DNA of 64,000 nt, from contig JAJYMC010000016.1 of NCBI GenBank assembly GCA_021787335.1, positions 1-64,000 of the forward strand, written 5' to 3'. The notes under the pieces were generated by a model, which saw only the letters and a program-made list of their open reading frames with translations, was not told the DNA's origin and searched no databases. Positions 16,616 through 24,371 of the stretch are shown here, piece after piece. Numbering within the stretch: position 1 is the first letter of the stretch; the number at the start of each line of letters is the position of its first letter. Source of the stretch: Bacillota bacterium (GTDB taxonomy: Bacteria; Bacillota; Sulfobacillia; JAJYWN01; JAJZPE01). The translations under genes and the position numbers were made by a program.

Positions 16616-17605
16616 CTAGAAGACTTCCTCACCCGGGGCGCAGGAGTCAACCCCAGGCACCCGCCGAGGGTGTCCGGCAGCAGTGCGGTCAGGGTCGGAC
16701 TTTACGAGAGACACTGCTGAAATCCCCAGCCAATCTCGCTTGGCATCACCCAGGTTGTGATACGGGACCAGCGTCATCCGGGGAATGCCAAGTTCCTGAA
16801 GAAGGCCACCCCACTTGTCGAAGTTCCGGGGCGTGTCGATGGCCTCGGGAATCAACGGCATCCGCGGCCACACGCGGGGGCCCTTGCCTTGCGCCGCCGC
16901 CGCGACCATGGCCCGTAGGTTGGCCTTGATCCTATTGTTACCCACGCCGCACCAGCGGCGCTGCTCGGCGTCGTCGAAGACCTTGATATCGAAGAGGACG
17001 AGGTCGAGCGAGGCGAGCAGGTCGCCGGCGGCCGCCAGGTCGAACTCGCCGCAGGTCTCCATGGCCACGTGGATGCCCTCGGCCTTGAGGCGGCGGGCCA
17101 GGTCGGCCGCGAACCTGGGGAACATCGTCGGCTCGCCGCCGGAGAGGGTCACCCCGCCGCCCGATTGGCGGAAGAGCGGGAACTCCGGGCGAAGCTCGTC
17201 CACGATCGACTCGACCGAACGCGGCTCGCCGAAGCGCACCATTGCCCCGGACGGGCAGTGGTCCACGCAGGTGAAACAGAGACGGCAACGGCCATGGTCG
17301 CGCACGCCAGGGGCCGTCACAGCCTTGTTCGGGCAGACCTCCACGCAGGTCCGGCAGGCGATGCAGAGGTGCGGCTTGAAGCCGAGCTGGGCCCGGGGGC
17401 TCCAGGACTCGGGGTTCTGGCACCACGCGCAACGCAGCGGGCAACCCTTGAAGAAGACGAGGCTGCGGACGCCCGGCCCGTCGTGGATGCAGAAGTGTTG
17501 GACCGAAAGGATGAGCGGCTCGCGCTCGGCGGCTGGCGCCTCACGGCCGGGGGCCGACGGCTCGGGCTCAGGGCGGCTCGCGCCCACCGGTTCACTCGAG
17601 CCCAT
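16616..17605 (-). CDS. Glycyl-radical enzyme activating enzyme (radical SAM)
   Basis: A 329-residue radical SAM protein that installs the glycyl radical on its partner. FFKGCPLRCAWCQNPE carries the CxxxCxxC motif for the SAM-binding 4Fe-4S cluster. An inserted ferredoxin-like domain has two cluster motifs, CIACRTCVEVCPNKAV and CRLCFTCVDHCPSGAM, typical of activases of dehydratase/decarboxylase-type glycyl-radical enzymes but not PflA. GGEPTMFP is the GGE SAM-amine motif. Its ATG overlaps the end of the partner gene by 14 bases. An N-terminal 30-residue Pro/Glu-rich extension precedes the core. A decayed copy lies downstream. Confidence 0.93.
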   Translation of the reverse strand: MGSSEPVGASRPEPEPSAPGREAPAAEREPLILSVQHFCIHDGPGVRSLVFFKGCPLRCAWCQNPESWSPRAQLGFKPHLCIACRTCVEVCPNKAVTAPGVRDHGRCRLCFTCVDHCPSGAMVRFGEPRSVESIVDELRPEFPLFRQSGGGVTLSGGEPTMFPRFAADLARRLKAEGIHVAMETCGEFDLAAAGDLLASLDLVLFDIKVFDDAEQRRWCGVGNNRIKANLRAMVAAAAQGKGPRVWPRMPLIPEAIDTPRNFDKWGGLLQELGIPRMTLVPYHNLGDAKRDWLGISAVSLVKSDPDRTAAGHPRRVPGVDSCAPGEEVF

Positions 17606-19976
17606 GGGCCGTCCGCTCGATTATCTCGTCCTGCACCGCGGGCTGCAGGTCCCTGAAGTAGGCGCAATACCCGGCCACCCGGACGACGATGCCCGGGTCG
17701 GAGGCCGGGTCTTCCTTTGCCGCCCGTAGCATGTCGGCGTCGAGCACGTTGACCTGCACCTGCATCCCACCGCCGGCGAAGTAGGTGCGGAAGAGGCTGG
17801 CCAGGGCGTGGCGCCCGGCCGGGCCCTCGACGACCTTCTTATCGAACTTGAGGTTGAGGGCGCAGCAGTTGGCCCACGCTCGGCTGTCCAGCGAGGCTGC
17901 CGAGCGCAGGACGGCCGTGGGCCCGCGGCGCTCGACGCCGTCCACCGGCGATAGGCCGTTGGAGAGGCGGTGGCCGGCTGGGCGGCCGTCGGGCAGGGCC
18001 CCGGTCATCCGACCGAAACCGTAGTGACAGGTCATCGAGTAGAAGCCCGGGATATACTGGCCGCCGCGGGTGTTGCGGTGGGCGCGAACGGCGTCGCTGA
18101 AGGCGTCGGCGGCCACCTGGGCCATGGCGTCGGCCTCGGGCTGACCGTTGCCATAGCGCGGCAGGCGCGTCGCCAGCTCGACCCGCAGGGCCTCCTGCCC
18201 GCGGAAGTCGCTCTGGAGGATGCCGACGAACTCGTCCAGGGTGAATCGACGGTCCTCGAAGACCATCTTCTTCAGGGCGTAGAGGGAGTCGGCCGCGTCG
18301 GCGAAGCCGGCCGCCTGGATCGAGGTGTAGTCGTAGAGGCCGCCGCCCCAGGTGACGTCCCGGCCCTTGGCCAGGCAACCCTCGGTCATGATGGAAGTGA
18401 CCGGGGTCGGGCGCCAGACGCGGTAGGTCTCCTCGAGCCAGCCCATGACCATCGCCATGTCGTCCACGGCCGACCGGGTCTCGGCGCGGAAGGCGGACAC
18501 GACCTCGTCGAAGGTCCGCAGGGTGCCGCGGCCCTTGATGAGCGCCCGCTCAAGGCACATGGGCAGGTTGAAGAGGCACGCGTCGGAGGAGTTGTAGGTC
18601 CGGCCCTGGCTGGCCAACTCAACACAGCCGATGATGGCGTAGTCACGGGCATGGGCCTTGGTCATGCCGACCTCCTCGAGGGCCCGGACCACCACCGGGT
18701 CACCGAAGAAAGATGGTTTGCCGCAGCCGAGCTGGACCACGCGCACGGCTTTGTCCAGGAGCCAGGCCGGGGTGCCGGCGTGGACGCGGACGTGGAGGGC
18801 CGGCTCGCGCGTCCGGCACTGGGCGTAGGCGTCGAGGATGAGCCCCGACAGCTCGTTGGTGACGTCGTTGCCGTCGGCGTCGGTGCCGCCCATGGTGATC
18901 CCCTGGGCGACGCCGTTGCCGCTGAAGTACTGGTCGATGCGCTCGGAGTAGAGGGGCATCGTCTCGCATGTCTTCAACTCGAAGCTGGCCAGGATCTCGG
19001 TAGCGCGGGTCGCGGTCAGGCGGCCGGCGGCGATGTCGGCCTGATACAGCGGCCAGAGGATCTGATCCAGGCGGCCGAAGGACATGCCCTGCTCGAAGTC
19101 CTCGAGGTTCATCGCCACGTGCACCAGCCAGCAGGCCTGAAGGCCCTCGAGGAAGGTGCGGGCCGGTTCGTAGGGGACGTGGCGACAGGCCTCGGCGGAC
19201 TCGAGGAGCTCGGCCCGGCGCTCGGGGCTGACGTCCGGGCGGGCCGCCTCGCGCTCGGCCTCGGCGGCCAGGTTGGCCGTCATCTTCCGGATGCCGTCGA
19301 TGGTGACGCGGACGGAGCGGAAGAAGGCCGTCGTGTCGCTATCGAGCGGGGTGCCGTCGGCCAGGGTCCCGGCGGCGAGCCGGGCCGCGGCCTCCTCGTC
19401 GGCCGGCCGCAGGCCCTGGCGGACGGCCATCATGTAGTTGCCGACCTGGTGCCCGACGCCGGCCTCCTCGGTGATGAAGTAGCGCTTGGCGCGGAAGAAG
19501 TCGAGAAAACGCCCGAGGCGCCCGGGTTTAAGGAGGGCCCGCCCGGCCACGCTCCCCGGCAGGCCGCGCAGGCCGAGGCCGACGAGCCGCCACTTCTCGG
19601 CCGGAGTCAGGAAGAGCGGGATCTGACGCCGCTCCAGCCGGAAGATGTCCTCGAGGATGTTGACCGAACCGCCCTCGGGGTAGTAGTTGGCGGCGATGCG
19701 CTTCGAGGTCATGTTGCCGATGATGAGCTCGTCCGGGTAGACGTGCGGGCGGCGGTTGGCGAAGATGTGGGCCAGAGCCATGGCCCGACGGACGAGTGGG
19801 TGCTCCACCCTCGCCCGGCGGCCCTCGGGTGAGCCGGCGAAGGCCGCCAGCAGCGATGGCCGCTCGAGGCAGACGGAATAGGGCGTCGACAGCATCGTCG
19901 CCCTCAGGCGGCTGATGCGTTCGCTCGGTTCGGGGAAATCGGCCGGGGCGGCCGACCGTGCGACCTGAGCTTGCAT
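17592..19976 (-). CDS. Glycyl-radical enzyme of the dehydratase/lyase branch, substrate unknown
   Basis: About 794 residues, normal for the family. The C-terminal glycyl-radical loop is VRVAGYCAYF and the thiyl-radical cysteine lies in IIGCVELASQG. GCVE places it with eliminating enzymes (glycerol/diol dehydratase, choline and isethionate lyases, hydroxyproline dehydratase) rather than pyruvate formate-lyase. The usual Pro after GCVE is Leu here, so the substrate is not assignable by eye. Start chosen at ATG 19976 with GGGAGGA upstream; an ATG at 19997 overlaps the PLP gene stop as ATGA. The activase follows directly. The partner PLP enzyme upstream suggests that an amino acid or its sulfur/sulfonate derivative is involved, which is inference. 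Requires anaerobic conditions. Confidence 0.9.
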   Translation of the reverse strand: MQAQVARSAAPADFPEPSERISRLRATMLSTPYSVCLERPSLLAAFAGSPEGRRARVEHPLVRRAMALAHIFANRRPHVYPDELIIGNMTSKRIAANYYPEGGSVNILEDIFRLERRQIPLFLTPAEKWRLVGLGLRGLPGSVAGRALLKPGRLGRFLDFFRAKRYFITEEAGVGHQVGNYMMAVRQGLRPADEEAAARLAAGTLADGTPLDSDTTAFFRSVRVTIDGIRKMTANLAAEAEREAARPDVSPERRAELLESAEACRHVPYEPARTFLEGLQACWLVHVAMNLEDFEQGMSFGRLDQILWPLYQADIAAGRLTATRATEILASFELKTCETMPLYSERIDQYFSGNGVAQGITMGGTDADGNDVTNELSGLILDAYAQCRTREPALHVRVHAGTPAWLLDKAVRVVQLGCGKPSFFGDPVVVRALEEVGMTKAHARDYAIIGCVELASQGRTYNSSDACLFNLPMCLERALIKGRGTLRTFDEVVSAFRAETRSAVDDMAMVMGWLEETYRVWRPTPVTSIMTEGCLAKGRDVTWGGGLYDYTSIQAAGFADAADSLYALKKMVFEDRRFTLDEFVGILQSDFRGQEALRVELATRLPRYGNGQPEADAMAQVAADAFSDAVRAHRNTRGGQYIPGFYSMTCHYGFGRMTGALPDGRPAGHRLSNGLSPVDGVERRGPTAVLRSAASLDSRAWANCCALNLKFDKKVVEGPAGRHALASLFRTYFAGGGMQVQVNVLDADMLRAAKEDPASDPGIVVRVAGYCAYFRDLQPAVQDEIIERTAHGLE

Positions 19977-19993
19977 CCGCGGTCCTCCCTCAC

Positions 19994-21346
19994 TCATCTC
20001 GACTCGGGGCTGGTCTCTTCCCAGGCGCGGGCGCCGGTCACGGCGACCGTCTGACAGAAGCGGCGGTTCTGGGCCGCGAGGGCGCAGCGGCAGCCTCGGA
20101 CGGGCTCACCGTTGAAGCACCACCGGAGCGACTCGGGCAACCTGGCGACCAGCTCGGGCGGCTCGGCCCCGATGGCGATGCCCGCCGGGTCGACCGAGCT
20201 GTAGGTGTTCACGAAGATGACCGGGTGGCCTTCGAGGGCCTGGCGCACCCATGGGCGGGGCGGCGCGGCTTTGCCGGTCGCGCCGGCCGGCGGGCCGCCG
20301 ACCGGGGCGCGCGACCGCTCGCGACCCGCCGCCAGCAGCGCGGCCAGAGCTTTGCCGGTGTAGGTGGTCTCGAGGTCGAGGCCCACGGCGTGGGCGGCGA
20401 GGCCGACCGCGGCCCGGGCCTCGTCCGTGGCGAACCCGTAGGCCTCTCCTAGAAAGCCACCCTCCATCTCCAGGCGGCCTCCAGCGCCGGGCGCCCGCAG
20501 ATCGCGGATGGCGTTTTCCGTGATCCTCCAGGCAATGTCCGGGTCGAGATGCGACAGGAGGCCGAGCGTCCGCTGGGCGAGTCCGCGGATCTTGGCCTCG
20601 CCGAGGAGGCCGGGAGCGACCACGCGCACGGCGACGACCGTCGTCTCCAACCCGGCCAGCGTGACCCCGGCCAGGAGGCCGGCAGCCGTCCCGCCCGTCC
20701 CCGCGGGGACGAAGATGGCGGCCGGGTCCCGCTCGCCCATGGCCCGCAATTGCCCGACCATCTCCAGGACCGCGTTGGCGTAGCCGACGCTGGACAGGGG
20801 GCTGGACCCGCCCGGCATGATCAGGAGGGGCGGACGTGCGCGCTTACTCACTCCCTTGGCCAGGGCGGCCACGTACCCAGTGACAAGGCCGGGGTAATCG
20901 CGGACGAAACGGAGGTCGGCCCCGAGGGCCGCGCCCGCCAGGAGGTTGCGCCGCACATGGGCCGTCACCGGCTGGCAATAGAGCAGGCCGCGGGTCTCGA
21001 AGCCGGCCCTGGCGGCCAGGGCCGCCGTGGCCACGACGTGGTTCGAGCCCAGGCCACCCGCGGTGACGACCAGAGGTGGACGGCGCCCGCGCCCGGCCGC
21101 CGCGAACCTTCCCTCGCGTCCCGCGGCCGCCCGGCCCAGGATGAGCTCCAGCTTCCGGACCTTGTTCCCACCGTAGACCGGCGAGGAGAGGTCGTCCCGC
21201 TTGACGAAGACCCGGAAGGGCAACCCGGCTTCGGCCGCCAGCCGGGGCAGCGGCTGGAGCGGCGTCGGCCAGTTCCCCAGCAGCAGCTGGGGCAGGTTGG
21301 CGGCCAGCTTGGGATGGGTTTTGAAGAGGGCGTAGGCAGGCGCCAT
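19994..21346 (-). CDS. PLP-dependent enzyme, ACC deaminase / D-cysteine desulfhydrase family, with Cys-rich C-terminus
   Basis: A 450-residue fold-type II PLP protein. The PLP lysine is in DDLSSPVYGGNKVRKLE, followed by the substrate-binding SNHVVATAA region and PAGTGGTAAGLLAG, the phosphate-binding loop. Family members include D-cysteine desulfhydrase, ACC deaminase and L-cysteate sulfo-lyase; this one is longer by about 100 residues, partly a variable insert and partly a C-terminal tail with four cysteines (WCFNGEP, GCRCAL, RRFCQ). Start ATG 21346 has GGGAGGA upstream. Its stop overlaps an ATG of the glycyl-radical gene, so they form one operon with the activase. A divergent amino-acid permease could supply substrate. 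Confidence 0.85.
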   Translation of the reverse strand: MAPAYALFKTHPKLAANLPQLLLGNWPTPLQPLPRLAAEAGLPFRVFVKRDDLSSPVYGGNKVRKLELILGRAAAGREGRFAAAGRGRRPPLVVTAGGLGSNHVVATAALAARAGFETRGLLYCQPVTAHVRRNLLAGAALGADLRFVRDYPGLVTGYVAALAKGVSKRARPPLLIMPGGSSPLSSVGYANAVLEMVGQLRAMGERDPAAIFVPAGTGGTAAGLLAGVTLAGLETTVVAVRVVAPGLLGEAKIRGLAQRTLGLLSHLDPDIAWRITENAIRDLRAPGAGGRLEMEGGFLGEAYGFATDEARAAVGLAAHAVGLDLETTYTGKALAALLAAGRERSRAPVGGPPAGATGKAAPPRPWVRQALEGHPVIFVNTYSSVDPAGIAIGAEPPELVARLPESLRWCFNGEPVRGCRCALAAQNRRFCQTVAVTGARAWEETSPESR

Positions 21347-21560
21347 GGGAGTCCTCCCGAGCCGAAGGGTGGGGGCGGGGGTGGGGCGGGGGTCATGGCG
21401 GGGGCGCGGCAGGTCAGCGGGGCCTGTCTTCAGAATATTACAACCCGAGGTTCCTAACAAGGGTCCCGACCGGAACATCGCCGACGCCGCTTCGCCCGAG
21501 GAACTGCTGGCCGAGCTTCCCTGACGCCCCGAACCTTAGAGAAACGGGAGGGTGGCCCAC

Positions 21561-22916
21561 GTGTCCCAAGAAGAGTTCGGCCTCAAACGGGTCCTCGGGC
21601 TGCGCGACGTGGTCGCCGTGGAGATCGGCCAGACAATCGGGGCCGGGGTGTTCGTCCTGACCGGGTTGGCCATGGCCTCATCCGGCGGGAGCCTGCCCCT
21701 GGCCTACATCATCGCCGTCGTCCCCTTCATCTTCGCCTACGGCGCCCTGGCCATGCTGGGCTCGGCCATGCCGACGACCGGCGGGACCTATCACTACGTG
21801 AGCCGCCTCTTCTGCCCAACCTGGGGCTTCGTCGGCATCTGGGGCTACGTCGCCGGCGCCCTCCTGGGGGCCTTCCCCCTCTATGCCCTCGGCTGCGCCA
21901 AGTACATGCAGGCCATCTGGCCGGCGCTGCCCACGGTGCCCACGGCCGCCTGCCTCCTGACCGTGCTCTTCGTGGCCAACCTCTTCGGGATGGCGCTGGC
22001 CGCGGTGGTCCAAGCCCTTGCGGTCGTCGTCCTCCTGGTCGCCCTGGCCGCCTTCGTCATCCTCGGCGTCCCCCACGTCGCCGCGGCCAACCTGGCGCCG
22101 CTGCTGCCGAAGGGGGTGGGCGGCCTCTTGATGGCCTCGGCCCTCCTGACCTTCACCCAGGCCGGCGCCAACGCCGTGGTTGAGCTGGGGGGCGAGATCA
22201 AGGAGCCGGAGCGGGTCATCCCACGGTCGTTCCTCTTCTCGGTCCCTATCGTCACAGTCTTCTACGTCCTCATCGGGCTGGTCGCCGCCGGCGTGCGCCC
22301 CTGGGGCCAGTCGGCCGGGCAGCCGCTGACGGCCGTGGCCGCCGCTTTCATGGGCCGCGGCGCCTTCGCCTTCTTCGTCCTCGGCGGCGGCGTCCTGGCC
22401 ATCCTCACGACCCTCAACGCCAGCTTCATGTGGGGCACCAAGTCCCTCATGAAGATGGCAGCCGACGGCTGGTTCCCGCGGCGGCTGGCCGACGTCTCGC
22501 GGCGGTTCGGCACGCCCCACTGGTTCCTGACCATCATCTGGGCCGTGTCCATGGTCGCGCTGGTCGCCATGGGCGAGGCCTACCTCGACGTCTTCGCCAG
22601 CCTGGCGGCCATCGGGAGCATGGTCATCTTCCTCCCGGTGATGGGCGCGGCGCTGGCTCTGCGGAAGCGCGCGCCCGAGGCCTACGCGGCCGCCCCCTTC
22701 AAACTGAAAGGAGCATGGTACCATGTGGCCCCAGGCGTGGGCATCGTTTTCAGCCTGGCGACCATGGCCATGCTCCTTGGTGACTTGCTCGGCAAACCCA
22801 GGGGCGGTCTGTTCGGGGGCCTGTTCCTCGCCTGGCTCGCGGTCGGGTGGGTCTACGCCTTGTGGCGCGGCCGCTCCGGAATTCGGCATCATGGGCTGCC
22901 GACAGCTGGCTGCTAG
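21561..22916 (+). CDS. APC-superfamily amino-acid permease
   Basis: A 451-residue integral membrane protein with about 12 hydrophobic helices. The first helix carries the APC signature VVAVEIGQTIGAGVFVLTGL, and GGEIKEPERVIPRS is the conserved loop after TM6. GTG at 21561 is preferred because GGGAGG is 10 bases upstream; the GTG at 21552 is too close to it. It is divergent from the PLP/glycyl-radical operon with a 214-base shared control region, so import of the operon's substrate is plausible but unproved. Confidence 0.9.
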   Translation: MSQEEFGLKRVLGLRDVVAVEIGQTIGAGVFVLTGLAMASSGGSLPLAYIIAVVPFIFAYGALAMLGSAMPTTGGTYHYVSRLFCPTWGFVGIWGYVAGALLGAFPLYALGCAKYMQAIWPALPTVPTAACLLTVLFVANLFGMALAAVVQALAVVVLLVALAAFVILGVPHVAAANLAPLLPKGVGGLLMASALLTFTQAGANAVVELGGEIKEPERVIPRSFLFSVPIVTVFYVLIGLVAAGVRPWGQSAGQPLTAVAAAFMGRGAFAFFVLGGGVLAILTTLNASFMWGTKSLMKMAADGWFPRRLADVSRRFGTPHWFLTIIWAVSMVALVAMGEAYLDVFASLAAIGSMVIFLPVMGAALALRKRAPEAYAAAPFKLKGAWYHVAPGVGIVFSLATMAMLLGDLLGKPRGGLFGGLFLAWLAVGWVYALWRGRSGIRHHGLPTAGC

Positions 22917-23213
22917 CCTTCTTCTACTGGCTGCGAAAGCCTCATAAATACGACGCTTTGTAGGATCTTACTGATCTTAGTCCAATAAACAAAACTAAGG
23001 GTTGTGCTAATCCAAAGAAGGATGCTTTTTTGCATTAGTGAATACATCCGCTTAACGTGGATTTCGACGGTCCGCGCGGCCATTGGTCTTCGATTTCCTT
23101 AATCCCTTCGATTGGATTGCGACAAATCGTTGTTCCAAGAAGCATTGATTTTATGGATCAATGCTCCTCAAACGGTTCAGAAGGAACTCAGATCTGAGAG
23201 GAAGAGGAAGCCC
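22917..23213. other. AT-rich gap upstream of the Fic gene
   Basis: This stretch is clearly richer in A+T than the surrounding DNA (for example around 22940-23060). I see no gene and no strong hairpin, only candidate -10-like TATA stretches. The base composition matches the fic gene that follows and supports acquisition as one block. Confidence 0.5.
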
Positions 23214-24371
23214 GTGAAAAGCAACGACATTACGAGAAGCGGCGTCTATGTTAAGCAGCCCGGTGGGTTCAAAGCCTTCATACCTAAGCCCTTACCCCCG
23301 GAACCCGCAATTCACTATGATGATGAACTTATGTCCGTCCTGTCTCAAGCCGATCACGCTCTCGGCAGGCTCGATGGAACTGCCGAGACCCTACCAGACC
23401 TTGACCTATTTGTTTTGATGTACAAACGAAAAGAAGCGGTTCTGTCAAGCCAGATTGAGGGAACCCAGGCTACCTTAGCCGACTTACTCAGGTATGAGGC
23501 TGAAGGTAAAGAGCATATCAACAGTTCCGACGTTCGAGAAATTGTCAATTACGTAAATGGGATGAACTATGGCCTAGAACGGCTCAAGACGTTGCCATTA
23601 TCCCTTCGGTTAATGAGGGACATCCATAGTCGGCTCCTTGAGGGAGTTCGGGGGAGCGACCGTAACCCTGGGGAGTTCAGGAAAAGCCAGGTCTGGATAG
23701 GGACACCCGGCTGCACCTTAGCTAACGCCAAGTTTGTCCCGCCGCCGGTTCCCGAGATGATGACCGCATTAGGTGATTTTGAGGAGTTTCTCCATTCAAG
23801 CGAGCCCATGCCCATGCTTATTAAGGTTGGGCTGGCACACGGTCAGCTGGAGACGATTCACCCATTTCTTGATGGAAACGGTCGAATTGGACGGTTGCTG
23901 GTCACATTCCTGCTCTGTGAAAAAGGGATACTCCATCGACCGCTGCTATACTTGTCCTATTATTTCAAACTGCACACAGCGGAGTACTATGATAGGTTAC
24001 AGGCAGTCAGGGACACGGGGGACTGGGAGGGGTGGCTGAAGTTCTTCCTACGCGGGGTATACGATACGGCGCAGGAAGCAACTTTCACTGCCAGAAGGAT
24101 CGTCGCTCTGCGTGAGGAGCTCCGCCGGCTGCGACTGACACCAAAGGGGCATGAGTTACTGGAGAGGCTTTATGAAAGGCCGGTTGTTACTGTACAAACA
24201 CTTGAAGAATTAGGCTTCCCTCGGTCTACTGCCCACAACCTGCTCGACGAACTAGTGGAGCAGAAGGTGCTTCGCGAGATAACCGGGAGACAAAGGAACC
24301 GAGTCTATTGGTTCGACCACTATTTGAAGCTTTTTGGCGACCTGCTGACGCCTGGCCTTGATGCGCCCTAG
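23214..24371 (+). CDS. Fic-family AMP-transferase with self-inhibitory helix
   Basis: A 385-residue protein. The Fic core HPFLDGNGRIGR (His about residue 216) is complete, and an N-terminal SSQIEGT motif matches the inhibitory (S/T)xxxE(G/N) helix, making this a class II Fic protein. The last 60 residues form a winged helix (LEELGFPRSTAHNLLDELVEQKVL). Such proteins AMPylate themselves or a partner; the target is unknown. GTG start at 23214 follows GAGGAAG. Codon use and base composition are AT-richer than the neighbours, suggesting transfer. Its stop overlaps the convergent synthetase stop by 4 bases. Confidence 0.92.
   Translation: MKSNDITRSGVYVKQPGGFKAFIPKPLPPEPAIHYDDELMSVLSQADHALGRLDGTAETLPDLDLFVLMYKRKEAVLSSQIEGTQATLADLLRYEAEGKEHINSSDVREIVNYVNGMNYGLERLKTLPLSLRLMRDIHSRLLEGVRGSDRNPGEFRKSQVWIGTPGCTLANAKFVPPPVPEMMTALGDFEEFLHSSEPMPMLIKVGLAHGQLETIHPFLDGNGRIGRLLVTFLLCEKGILHRPLLYLSYYFKLHTAEYYDRLQAVRDTGDWEGWLKFFLRGVYDTAQEATFTARRIVALREELRRLRLTPKGHELLERLYERPVVTVQTLEELGFPRSTAHNLLDELVEQKVLREITGRQRNRVYWFDHYLKLFGDLLTPGLDAP

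Noticed and set aside
17970-19832. 620-aa plus-strand frame opposite the glycyl-radical gene
   Set aside because: Antisense shadow in GC-rich DNA; the minus strand has all glycyl-radical motifs.
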